A program made the position numbers and the translations under genes. Shown here in pieces: positions 6,003 through 12,433 of a DNA stretch of 12,684 nt. Position 1 is the stretch's first letter, and each line of letters begins with the position of its first letter. The notes under the pieces are model-generated. The model saw nothing but the letters and a program-made list of their open reading frames with translations. It was not told where the DNA came from and ran no database searches. Source of the DNA: DSPP01 sp964607165 (lineage in GTDB: Bacteria; Zixibacteria; MSB-5A5; DSPP01); contig CAZSIT010000045.1 of assembly GCA_964607165.1 (NCBI GenBank), positions 1 through 12,684 on the forward strand. The letters are read 5' to 3'.

Positions 6003-6940
6003 TGACCGTTTTAGAGCGTTTTAAGAAAAAAGATGAAGTGGCGTTAGCCCGCGTCATCTCCGCAGTAGAAAACCGCGAAGAGGGATACGAAAAAATACTC
6101 TGCAAACTTTTTCCTCTTTCCGGACAGGCATTCAAAATTGGCGTCACCGGCCCGCCGGGGGCGGGGAAAAGCACGCTGGTGGATAAGCTGGCGCTGCATT
6201 ATTTGAAAAAGAAAAAATCGGTCGGCATCGTGGCGGTGGACCCGACTTCTCCTTTCACCGGCGGGGCTTTGCTGGGGGATAGAATACGAATGCAGGGTAT
6301 TTCCGAGCGCAAAGCGGCTTTTATCCGCTCGATGGCCACGCGCGGCTCGCAGGGGGGGTTGGCTGCCGCCACCGGCGACGTGGCACTGGTTCTGGACGCT
6401 TATGGCAAGGATTTCGTCTTTTTGGAAACGGTGGGCGTTGGGCAAGTGGAGTTGGACATTGCTTCGCAGGCGGATATTACCCTTTTAGTTTTAGTGCCGG
6501 AGTCGGGGGACTCCATTCAGGCAATGAAGGCCGGTTTAATGGAAATCGCGGACATTTTTGTGGTCAACAAGGCCGACCGCCCGAACTCCCGCAAAATGAT
6601 TGCGGAGCTGGATATGGTTCTGAACTTCAAGCGCAAAAAAGGCCAGTGGCGGTATCCGGTGGTGCCGACCGAGGCTATCAACAATGTCGGCATCGACACT
6701 TTGCTGGATACCATCGACGAATACCGCAAGTTTTCCATGGGACACCGTCTATTTGAGGAAAAACGTAAACAGCAAATAAGAGCTTCACTTTTGGGTATGG
6801 TGGAGCGGAAGATTCGTCGCCGCGCAGAGACTCTATTGCAAAAAGAAATCGACCGGCTGGTGGAGCGGGTCTTCAAACGGGAGGCTGACCCCTACTCTGC
6901 CACCGAAGAGCTCTTGGCGGCCGACGGCCGAATTGATTAA
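6002..6940 (+). CDS. meaB: Methylmalonyl-CoA mutase-associated GTPase MeaB (ArgK-type)
   Basis: 312 residues from the ATG in TAATG, overlapping the recJ stop by one base. An upstream in-frame ATG at 5951 lies inside recJ and gives a non-conserved extension, so it is not used. MeaB is a P-loop GTPase of the G3E group that loads and protects the B12 cofactor of methylmalonyl-CoA mutase. Walker A GPPGAGKS is at 50-57, then DPTSPFTGGALLGDR, the ETVGVGQVE switch region, and NKAD (189-192) for guanine recognition. The C-terminal helical tail fits family dimerisation. GAGGGA (5982-5987) may serve as ribosome site, with coupling to recJ. The mutase large subunit follows 26 nt later, as often seen. 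Confidence 0.96.
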   Translation: MTVLERFKKKDEVALARVISAVENREEGYEKILCKLFPLSGQAFKIGVTGPPGAGKSTLVDKLALHYLKKKKSVGIVAVDPTSPFTGGALLGDRIRMQGISERKAAFIRSMATRGSQGGLAAATGDVALVLDAYGKDFVFLETVGVGQVELDIASQADITLLVLVPESGDSIQAMKAGLMEIADIFVVNKADRPNSRKMIAELDMVLNFKRKKGQWRYPVVPTEAINNVGIDTLLDTIDEYRKFSMGHRLFEEKRKQQIRASLLGMVERKIRRRAETLLQKEIDRLVERVFKREADPYSATEELLAADGRID

Positions 6941-6966
6941 CTTACGGGTGGGAGAACGGAGGAACA

Positions 6967-8742
6967 ATGCTGAAAACTAAAAAGAAAGCATCGAAAAGGG
7001 CGAAACTAAAAAAGATTTTTTCGGTGGCAAAGTCGCGAGCAAAAGCGATAGCTAAAAAGCCAAAAAGCAACGGCTATTTTGCGCCGGAGCTTTTGAAGAA
7101 AGTTTCGACGGCTTCCTCCAAGTGGGAAAAAGAATACGCCAAGCAGGCCGACTACTCCAAAAAATTCATCTCGGTTTCCTCCGACGAACCGAAGCCGATG
7201 TATACGCCACAGGACTTGAAGGATTTCGATTATTTTGAAAAACTGAATTTCCCCGGCGTTTATCCCTACACCCGCGGCATCCGACCGGCGGGTTATCGCG
7301 GCCGGCTCTGGACTTTCCGCCAGTTTTCCGGCTTTGGCACCGCACGCGAAACCAACGAGCGGTATCATTATTTGCTGGAGCACGGACAGACGGGGCTTTC
7401 GGTCGCCTTCGATTTGCCGACTTTGATGGGCTACGATTCCGACCATCCTCGTTCCAAAGGGGAAGTCGGCGTCTGCGGCGTGGCGGTCGATTCCTTGGCC
7501 GATATGGAAATTCTTTTTGACGGTATCAATCTGGGAAATGTTTCCACCTCAATGACCATCAACGCCCCCGCCTCGGTCATTTTCGCGATGTATCTGGCCG
7601 TGGCAGAAAAGCAAGGGGTGCCGTTTTCAAAATTACGCGGCACTTTGCAAAACGACATCTTGAAGGAATACATCGCCCAGAAAGAGTGGATTTACCCGCC
7701 GCGCCCATCCATCCGGCTCATCACCGATATGATGGCTTTCTGCACCGAAAACGTTCCGAAATGGAACACCATCTCCATCTCCGGCTATCATATCCGCGAG
7801 GCAGGCTCCACCGCCGTGCAGGAACTGGCCTTTACACTGGCGGATGGTTTCACCTACGTGGAAGCGGCCATCGCCGCCGGTCAGGATGTGGATGATTTTG
7901 CTCCCCGGCTCTCCTATTTCTTCAACGCCCACATCGACTTCTTCGAGGAAATTGCCAAATACCGCGCTGCGCGGCGCATCTGGGCGCGGCATATGCGCGA
8001 AAAATATAAAGCCAAAAAAGAGGAATCCTGGCTGCTCCGTTTCCACACCCAAACGGCGGGATGCTCGCTGACCGCTCAGCAGCCGGAAAACAACATCATC
8101 CGCACCGCCTACGAGGCCTTGGCCGGCGTTATGGGCGGCACGCAATCTTTGCACACCAACTCGATGGATGAAACGATGGCTTTGCCTTCCGAAAAGGCGG
8201 CCTTGATTGCGCTTCGCACGCAGCAGGTCTTGGCCTACGAAACCGGCGTCCCGAACGTCATCGACCCCCTGGCCGGTTCCTACTACGTCGAGGCCTTGAC
8301 CGACAAAATGGAGGAAGAGGCGGAGAAATATTTTGAGGAAATCGAGCGCCGGGGCGGGGTTTTGAAAGGCATCGAGGAGGGGTACTTCCAGCGCGAAATC
8401 GCCCGCGCCGCCTACGTCTATCAGCAGGAAATTGACAAAAAAGAGCGCATCATCGTCGGGGTCAACGAATTTGCGATGGAAAATGAAAAGATAGACATCC
8501 CCATTTTGAAAATCGAGCCGCGGGTGGAACGGGAGCAGTGCGAGGGGGTGGCCAAAGTCCGCGCCGAGCGGGATAATAGTCGTGTGCGCCAGACCCTGGC
8601 GGCACTGAAAAAAGCGGCTGCCGGGAAAGAGAACACGATGCCGCACATTCTGGACTGCGTCCGCGCCTACGCCACAGAGGGGGAAATCTGCGACACTATG
8701 AAGGAAATTTTCGGTGAATACACCGAACCGGCGATGATTTGA
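6967..8742 (+). CDS. mcmA1: Methylmalonyl-CoA mutase large (substrate-binding) subunit, split type
   Basis: 591 residues. It is the TIM-barrel part of B12-dependent methylmalonyl-CoA mutase, which interconverts succinyl-CoA and (R)-methylmalonyl-CoA. The B12 domain is absent and encoded separately at 11394-11822. Family segments include GLSVAFDLPT, GTLQNDILKE, ISISGYH (His275) and TQSLHTNSMDE. Tyr110 (in AGYRGRLWT) and Arg250 (in RPSIRLI) match the residues that mark methylmalonyl-CoA specificity; isobutyryl-CoA mutases have Phe and Gln there. GGAGG (6958-6962) sits 4 nt before the ATG. Residues 1-36 are an unusual Lys/Ala-rich extension with 15 Lys/Arg. A REP-like palindrome begins one base after the stop codon. 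Confidence 0.95.
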   Translation: MLKTKKKASKRAKLKKIFSVAKSRAKAIAKKPKSNGYFAPELLKKVSTASSKWEKEYAKQADYSKKFISVSSDEPKPMYTPQDLKDFDYFEKLNFPGVYPYTRGIRPAGYRGRLWTFRQFSGFGTARETNERYHYLLEHGQTGLSVAFDLPTLMGYDSDHPRSKGEVGVCGVAVDSLADMEILFDGINLGNVSTSMTINAPASVIFAMYLAVAEKQGVPFSKLRGTLQNDILKEYIAQKEWIYPPRPSIRLITDMMAFCTENVPKWNTISISGYHIREAGSTAVQELAFTLADGFTYVEAAIAAGQDVDDFAPRLSYFFNAHIDFFEEIAKYRAARRIWARHMREKYKAKKEESWLLRFHTQTAGCSLTAQQPENNIIRTAYEALAGVMGGTQSLHTNSMDETMALPSEKAALIALRTQQVLAYETGVPNVIDPLAGSYYVEALTDKMEEEAEKYFEEIERRGGVLKGIEEGYFQREIARAAYVYQQEIDKKERIIVGVNEFAMENEKIDIPILKIEPRVEREQCEGVAKVRAERDNSRVRQTLAALKKAAAGKENTMPHILDCVRAYATEGEICDTMKEIFGEYTEPAMI

Positions 8743-8743
8743 A

Positions 8744-8766
8744 GGGCGACCGCCGGTCGCCCCTAC
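8744..8766. repeat. REP-like palindrome C
   Basis: GGGCGACC (8744-8751) pairs with GGTCGCCC (8755-8762) around loop GCC, followed by CTAC (8763-8766), i.e. GTAG on the minus strand. It lies between the mutase stop and RAYT 1. A short T5 run follows on the plus strand, so it might also act as a weak terminator. Confidence 0.7.
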
Positions 8767-8787
8767 GTTTTTGTTGGGCAAAAGCCA

Positions 8788-9444
8788 TTGGAAAACCCGA
8801 ATCATACCTCGACCGAAAAATCTAATCGCCGTTCCCTCCGCCTCCCCGCCTATGATTATTCCCTCCCCGGGCGGTATTTTGTCACGGTTTGCACCCAGAA
8901 CCGGGAATGTTTGTTCGGGGAGAACAAAAACGGGGAGATGGTTTTGAATGAGGTGGGAAAATTGGTGCAAACGGTTTGGAATGAAATTCCGCAATTTTAT
9001 CCCGGCGTGGGAATTGATGCATTTGTCGTAATGCCCAATCATTTCCATGGCATCATTATTTTGACGGACACCGAATCTAAACCCGTAGGGGCAGGCCCCT
9101 GTGCCTGCCCTTCCCCAAAAACGGCACAACCTCCCCCAAAAACCGGGCAACCACAGGGGGTTGCCCCTACGATTACCCTTGGGGATGTCGTTCACCGTTT
9201 CAAATCATTGACCACCGCCCGATATCGTGAAAACGTGACAAAATTCGGCCGGCCGCCGTTTTCCGGCCGATTGTGGCAACGGAATTATTACGAACACATC
9301 ATCCGCACCGACAATGATTTCAAAACCGTTCGCGAATATATATTGTTGAACCCCGTCAAATGGGCGGAGGATAACGAAAACCCGGCTAATCCAAAACGGG
9401 CGAACACGAGGTTCGCCCCTACGGGGAAACGGTCGGGAGGATAA
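8788..9444 (+). CDS. REP-associated tyrosine transposase (RAYT 1)
   Basis: 218 residues of the Y1 (IS200-like) HUH transposase superfamily, RAYT branch. YDYSLPGRYFVTVCTQNREC (22-41) is the usual N-terminal strand. The HUH metal motif is in MPNHFH (His85, His87). VVHRFKSLTT precedes WQRNYYEHIIR, where Tyr167 or Tyr168 is the likely nucleophile. These enzymes cut ssDNA next to REP hairpins with GTAG. No Met exists near the N-terminus, so the TTG start at 8788 is inferred and has no clear ribosome site. Residues 100-128 are encoded by a REPIN-like element (9085-9170), and about residues 204-212 by another palindrome. The final codons carry GGGAGG, the probable ribosome site of the tryptophanase gene. 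Confidence 0.9.
   Translation: MENPNHTSTEKSNRRSLRLPAYDYSLPGRYFVTVCTQNRECLFGENKNGEMVLNEVGKLVQTVWNEIPQFYPGVGIDAFVVMPNHFHGIIILTDTESKPVGAGPCACPSPKTAQPPPKTGQPQGVAPTITLGDVVHRFKSLTTARYRENVTKFGRPPFSGRLWQRNYYEHIIRTDNDFKTVREYILLNPVKWAEDNENPANPKRANTRFAPTGKRSGG
9085..9170. repeat. REPIN-like double palindrome D inside RAYT 1
   Basis: Outer arms GTAGGGGCA (9085-9093) and TGCCCCTAC (9162-9170) are perfectly complementary. Internal hairpins are GGGCAGGC/GCCTGCCC (9089-9096 with 9103-9110) and GGGCAACC/GGTTGCCC (9145-9152 with 9159-9166). It is in frame with the RAYT and encodes a Pro/Gly-rich linker right after the HUH strand. Confidence 0.8.
9398..9422. repeat. REP-like palindrome F at the RAYT 1 3' end
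   Basis: GGGCGAAC (9398-9405) pairs with GTTCGCCC (9411-9418) around ACGAG, followed by CTAC (9419-9422). It lies within the last codons of RAYT 1, just before the tryptophanase gene. Confidence 0.75.
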
Positions 9445-9452
9445 TCGGGATT

Positions 9453-10829
9453 ATGGTTAAAACCATCATCGAACCGTTTAAAATAAAATCGGTCGAGCCG
9501 ATAAAAATGACCACCCGCGCCGAGCGGGAGGAAATCATTAAAACCGCCCATTACAACCCGTTTCTCATCCGGGCGGAGGATGTGCTCATTGATTTGCTCA
9601 CCGACAGCGGCACTTCCGCGATGTCTTCCGAGCAATGGGCGGCCTTGATGCGGGGGGATGAATCGTACGCCGGAGCGCAGAGCTTTTTCCGCTTTGAAGC
9701 GGTCGTCAAGGAAATCTTCGGTTTCCAACACATCATTCCCACCCACCAGGGCCGCGCCGCGGAGAAAATTTTGTTCTCCATCGTCGGCGGCAAGGGCAAA
9801 ACGATTCTTTCCAACACCCATTTCGACACCACCCGCGCCAACGTGGAATTCACCGGCGCGGAAGCGGTCGATTTGGTAATTCCAGAAGGGAAAATCCCCT
9901 CCGCCGTTCACCCGTTCAAGGGGAACATCGACATCGAAAAATTAGACGAGACCATCCGGCGCATCGGTGCCCAAAATATCCCGCTGGTGATTTTGACCAT
10001 CACCAACAACTCCGGCGGCGGCCAGCCGGTTTCGATGGCGAACATCCGCGGCGCCAAGGAGGTTTGCAAACGGCATAACATTCCGCTTTTCATCGATGCC
10101 TGCCGCTTTGCCGAGAACGCTTATTTCATCAAACTGCGCGAAGAAGGGTATGCCAACAAAAAAGTTTACGACATCGCACGTGAAATCTTCTCCTATGCCG
10201 ATGGCTGCACGATGAGCGCCAAAAAGGACGGCCTGGCGAACATCGGCGGCTTTTTGGCGCTGAACAATGAGGAATGGGCAACCGCCGCTCGGAATCTACT
10301 GATATTGACCGAAGGGTTTGCCACCTACGGCGGGCTGGCAGGACGTGACCTCGACGCCATCGCCGTTGGGCTGAAAGAGGTGCTGGAAGAGGACTATCTT
10401 AAATATCGTGTTCGCTCGATTACTTACTTTGGCGAAAAACTGACGGCCATTGGCGTTCCGATTTTCCAGCCGCCGGGTGGACACGCCATTTACATCGATG
10501 CCAAGGCGCTCTTACCTCACATTCCAGTTGAGCAATTTCCGGGTCAGGCACTGGTTGCGGAATTGTTCATCGAAGGCGGCATCCGGGCAGTCGAAATCGG
10601 TAGCGTAATGTTCGGAAAGAAAGACCCCAAAACCGGTGCTCTAATTCCTGCCCAAATGGAACTCGTTCGCTTGGCTTTACCCCGCCGAGTTTACACTCAA
10701 AGCCACGTCGATTATTGCGTCGAAATCATCGAGAGCATCTACAAACGGCGCAACTCCATTCAGGGTTTAAAAATCGTTAAAGAGCCGCCGTTTTTGCGGC
10801 ACTTTACGGCGCATTTTCAAACGGTTTAA
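9453..10829 (+). CDS. tnaA: Tryptophanase (tryptophan indole-lyase)
   Basis: 458 residues, close to the usual 465-475. A PLP enzyme splitting L-tryptophan into indole, pyruvate and ammonia. LLTDSGTSAMS (48-58), THQGR (97-101), GGQPVSMAN (189-197), DACRFAENAYF and MSAKKDG (Lys258 the likely Schiff-base Lys) are family motifs. Tyrosine phenol-lyase is the close relative. RAVEIG (where that enzyme has an Arg-containing SMERG) and RHFTA with His450 (where it has Phe) favour tryptophanase, although the central DGCTMS region resembles the lyase. The ATG follows RAYT 1 by 8 nt, with GGGAGG at 9435-9440 inside that gene. No tnaC-like leader or tnaB permease is seen. A REPIN-like element begins 4 nt after the stop codon. 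Confidence 0.9.
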   Translation: MVKTIIEPFKIKSVEPIKMTTRAEREEIIKTAHYNPFLIRAEDVLIDLLTDSGTSAMSSEQWAALMRGDESYAGAQSFFRFEAVVKEIFGFQHIIPTHQGRAAEKILFSIVGGKGKTILSNTHFDTTRANVEFTGAEAVDLVIPEGKIPSAVHPFKGNIDIEKLDETIRRIGAQNIPLVILTITNNSGGGQPVSMANIRGAKEVCKRHNIPLFIDACRFAENAYFIKLREEGYANKKVYDIAREIFSYADGCTMSAKKDGLANIGGFLALNNEEWATAARNLLILTEGFATYGGLAGRDLDAIAVGLKEVLEEDYLKYRVRSITYFGEKLTAIGVPIFQPPGGHAIYIDAKALLPHIPVEQFPGQALVAELFIEGGIRAVEIGSVMFGKKDPKTGALIPAQMELVRLALPRRVYTQSHVDYCVEIIESIYKRRNSIQGLKIVKEPPFLRHFTAHFQTV

Positions 10830-10833
10830 ATGT

Positions 10834-10893
10834 GTAGGGGTGAACCTGAAGGTTCACCCGGGCGAATCTTTAGANNNNNNNNNNCGCCCCTAC
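10834..10893. repeat. REPIN-like double palindrome G, interrupted by an assembly gap
   Basis: GTAGGGG (10834-10840) pairs with CCCCTAC (10887-10893). The first hairpin is GGGTGAACC/GGTTCACCC (10838-10846 with 10851-10859). The second starts GGGCGAAT (10860-10867), with CGCCC left after the N run. It overlaps the stop codon of the reverse-strand VOC gene. Confidence 0.7.
10875..10884. other. Run of ten N (assembly gap)
   Basis: Ten ambiguous bases lie in the second hairpin of palindrome G. If the stem is symmetrical, about two T are missing rather than ten bases, so the run is probably a placeholder. Confidence 0.8.
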
Positions 10894-11294
10894 GTTTTTG
10901 CGTCCGGCCAATCCTGCCCGAACGCAATCACGTGCCCGTCCAAATCCCGCACGGCGAACTCCTTCATCCCGTACTCTTCCTTAATGAGCGGTTCATAGGC
11001 GATGTGCGCACCTTTGGATTTGAATTCCTCAAATAAACTTTCCGCATCGTTGACCCAGATATAGGCGCTCCAGCTATGACCCTCCGGGTCCGATTTGCTG
11101 TTGGGTTTAAACTCATAATCCGCCGGCGCTTCGCTTATCATTATAATTATATCATCCCGGCCGGGCATACAGAAGCAGGGGGGACAGCCCCAGAATTTAT
11201 CGAAATCAAATCCCAGCACGTTCCGATAGTAAGCGGCCGCTTTGACCACGTCGCGCACGAGGAAAACCGGCGCGGTTCCGGAAAAGTTCTTCAT
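10890..11294 (-). CDS. VOC-superfamily (glyoxalase/bleomycin-resistance-like) protein
   Basis: 134 residues from the chosen ATG (11292-11294 on the reverse strand), preceded by GGAG about 10 nt upstream. A longer start at 11345 adds 17 non-conserved residues. Two beta-alpha-beta-beta-beta halves are visible. The first has PVFLVRDVVKAAAYYRNVLG, and the second has SAYIWVNDAESLFEEFKSKG and ends DLDGHVIAFGQ. The Glu in YGMKEFAVRD may be a metal ligand. The substrate is unknown. Sequence style is of stand-alone glyoxalase-like proteins, not methylmalonyl-CoA epimerase. It is the only reverse-strand gene here. Its TAG stop is supplied by palindrome G. Confidence 0.85.
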   Translation of the reverse strand: MKNFSGTAPVFLVRDVVKAAAYYRNVLGFDFDKFWGCPPCFCMPGRDDIIIMISEAPADYEFKPNSKSDPEGHSWSAYIWVNDAESLFEEFKSKGAHIAYEPLIKEEYGMKEFAVRDLDGHVIAFGQDWPDAKT

Positions 11295-11393
11295 AGAATG
11301 ACTCTCCAACTCGCCATAGGGAGAACATAAAAGGGGCCGTTTCAAGAATCAAGGTGGTTTTCCAGTGGCGAAAGCTGTTCTTTCCGATTATCT

Positions 11394-11822
11394 TTGCCAC
11401 CCGTGAAGAAATACCGTGTTTTGGTGGCCAAGCCGGGTCTGGACGGCCACGACCGGGGGATTAAAGTCATCGCCGCCGCCCTGCGGGATGCCGGATTCGA
11501 GGTCATCTACACCGGCCTGCGGCAGACCTCGGAGATGATTGTGGAAGCCGCTGTTCAGGAAGACGTGGACGCCATCGGAATGTCCATTCTCTCCGGCGCG
11601 CATATGACCCTTTTCCCGGAAGTACTGAATTTGTTGAAAAAACGGGGGGCCGCGCGCACTCTTCTTTTCGGCGGCGGCATCATTCCCAAGGAGGAGATGG
11701 AAGAGTTGGGAAAAATGGGGGTGGGGAAATTGTTTGGCCCCGGCACGTCGATGACCGACATCGTGGATTATTTGAAAAAGGAATTGCCGAAACGAAAACG
11801 CAAGCAGGAGACGTTGTTTTAA
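11394..11822 (+). CDS. mcmA2: Methylmalonyl-CoA mutase small (B12-binding) subunit
   Basis: 142 residues. A Rossmann-like cobalamin-binding domain of a split mutase, partner of the large subunit at 6967-8742. DGHDRG (17-22) is the DxHxxG motif, with His19 the lower axial cobalt ligand. GMSILSGAH and LLFGGGIIP provide the pocket for the nucleotide tail, and FGPGTS closes the domain. The TTG at 11394 (MPPVKK) and a GTG at 11403 are both possible starts; neither has a strong ribosome site. The separation from the large subunit by about 2.65 kb of RAYT, tryptophanase and VOC genes is unusual. A Lys/Arg-rich tail ends the protein. RAYT 2 begins 2 nt after the stop codon. Confidence 0.94.
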   Translation: MPPVKKYRVLVAKPGLDGHDRGIKVIAAALRDAGFEVIYTGLRQTSEMIVEAAVQEDVDAIGMSILSGAHMTLFPEVLNLLKKRGAARTLLFGGGIIPKEEMEELGKMGVGKLFGPGTSMTDIVDYLKKELPKRKRKQETLF

Positions 11823-11824
11823 GG

Positions 11825-12433
11825 ATGACATCAACCGAAAAAATACACCGCCGTTCCATCCGGTTAAACGGCTACGATTATTCCGGGGCGGGTGCCTATT
11901 TTGTAACGATTTGCACCCGGGACAGGGAATGTTTGTTTGGGGATGTGGTAAATGGTGAAGTACGTCTGAACGATTTGGGCTCCATGGTTGAACAGGAATG
12001 GTTGCAGACGCCCGGCCTCCGTCCCCAGGTGGAATTGGACGCGTATGTGGTAATGCCGAACCATTTTCATGCAATTCTGCTTATTGAGGATTCCCGTAGG
12101 GGCGTATTGCAATACGCCCCTACAAATAATAAAGGAGCACTCCGTTCCCCTTCCCAAACGGTCGGTGCAATGGTGCGCGGTTTCAAATCATCCGCCACCA
12201 AACGTATCAATGAAATCCGCAAAACACCAGCCTTGCCCGTCTGGCAGCGGAATTATTACGAGCACATCATCCGTGATAAAGGCGACCTGAACAAAATCCG
12301 GGAATACATTATTCACAATCCTACCCAATGGGCACAGGATGAGGAAAATCCGGTAAACATTAAACCGGAAACAATTATTAAAGTTGATTCAAATGTCACC
12401 AATCCGTGGAGGGGTAATGCCGTACAATATTGA
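11825..12433 (+). CDS. REP-associated tyrosine transposase (RAYT 2)
   Basis: 202 residues, a Y1 HUH transposase of the same family as RAYT 1 but clearly diverged, roughly half identical by eye. YDYSGAGAYFVTICTRDREC (17-36), MPNHFH (His80, His82) and WQRNYYEHIIR with Tyr144/145 are intact, so catalysis seems possible. A 28-nt perfect palindrome (12096-12123) encodes residues 91-100, at the same place after the HUH strand as the REPIN in RAYT 1. The ATG follows the mutase small subunit by 2 nt, so translation is probably coupled. The C-terminal tail (about 178-202) looks non-conserved and contains the GGAGGGG ribosome site of the next gene, which it overlaps by 17 nt. Confidence 0.9.
   Translation: MTSTEKIHRRSIRLNGYDYSGAGAYFVTICTRDRECLFGDVVNGEVRLNDLGSMVEQEWLQTPGLRPQVELDAYVVMPNHFHAILLIEDSRRGVLQYAPTNNKGALRSPSQTVGAMVRGFKSSATKRINEIRKTPALPVWQRNYYEHIIRDKGDLNKIREYIIHNPTQWAQDEENPVNIKPETIIKVDSNVTNPWRGNAVQY
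12096..12123. repeat. REP-like perfect palindrome H inside RAYT 2
   Basis: GTAGGGGCGTATTG (12096-12109) is immediately followed by its exact reverse complement (12110-12123), 28 nt with no spacer. Both ends carry GTAG/CTAC. It reads in frame through RAYT 2. Confidence 0.85.

Noticed and set aside
6967..8742. Isobutyryl-CoA or ethylmalonyl-CoA mutase
   Set aside because: Tyr110 and Arg250 match methylmalonyl-CoA mutase; the isobutyryl enzyme has Phe and Gln at these sites, and the partner is a separate B12 subunit with MeaB next to it.
9085..9170. Frameshift or disruption of RAYT 1 by the inserted repeat
   Set aside because: The element stays in frame and the catalytic Tyr region downstream reads normally, so the gene is not broken.
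7633..9195. A 520-codon open frame on the minus strand across the mutase and RAYT 1
   Set aside because: It lies antisense to two clear genes, has no recognisable motifs and spans palindromes; it is a by-product of codon bias.
10890..11294. The VOC gene as the methylmalonyl-CoA epimerase of the pathway
   Set aside because: Both are VOC fold, but the sequence lacks the epimerase HIGIAV-type start and reads like a stand-alone glyoxalase-like protein; it is also on the opposite strand.
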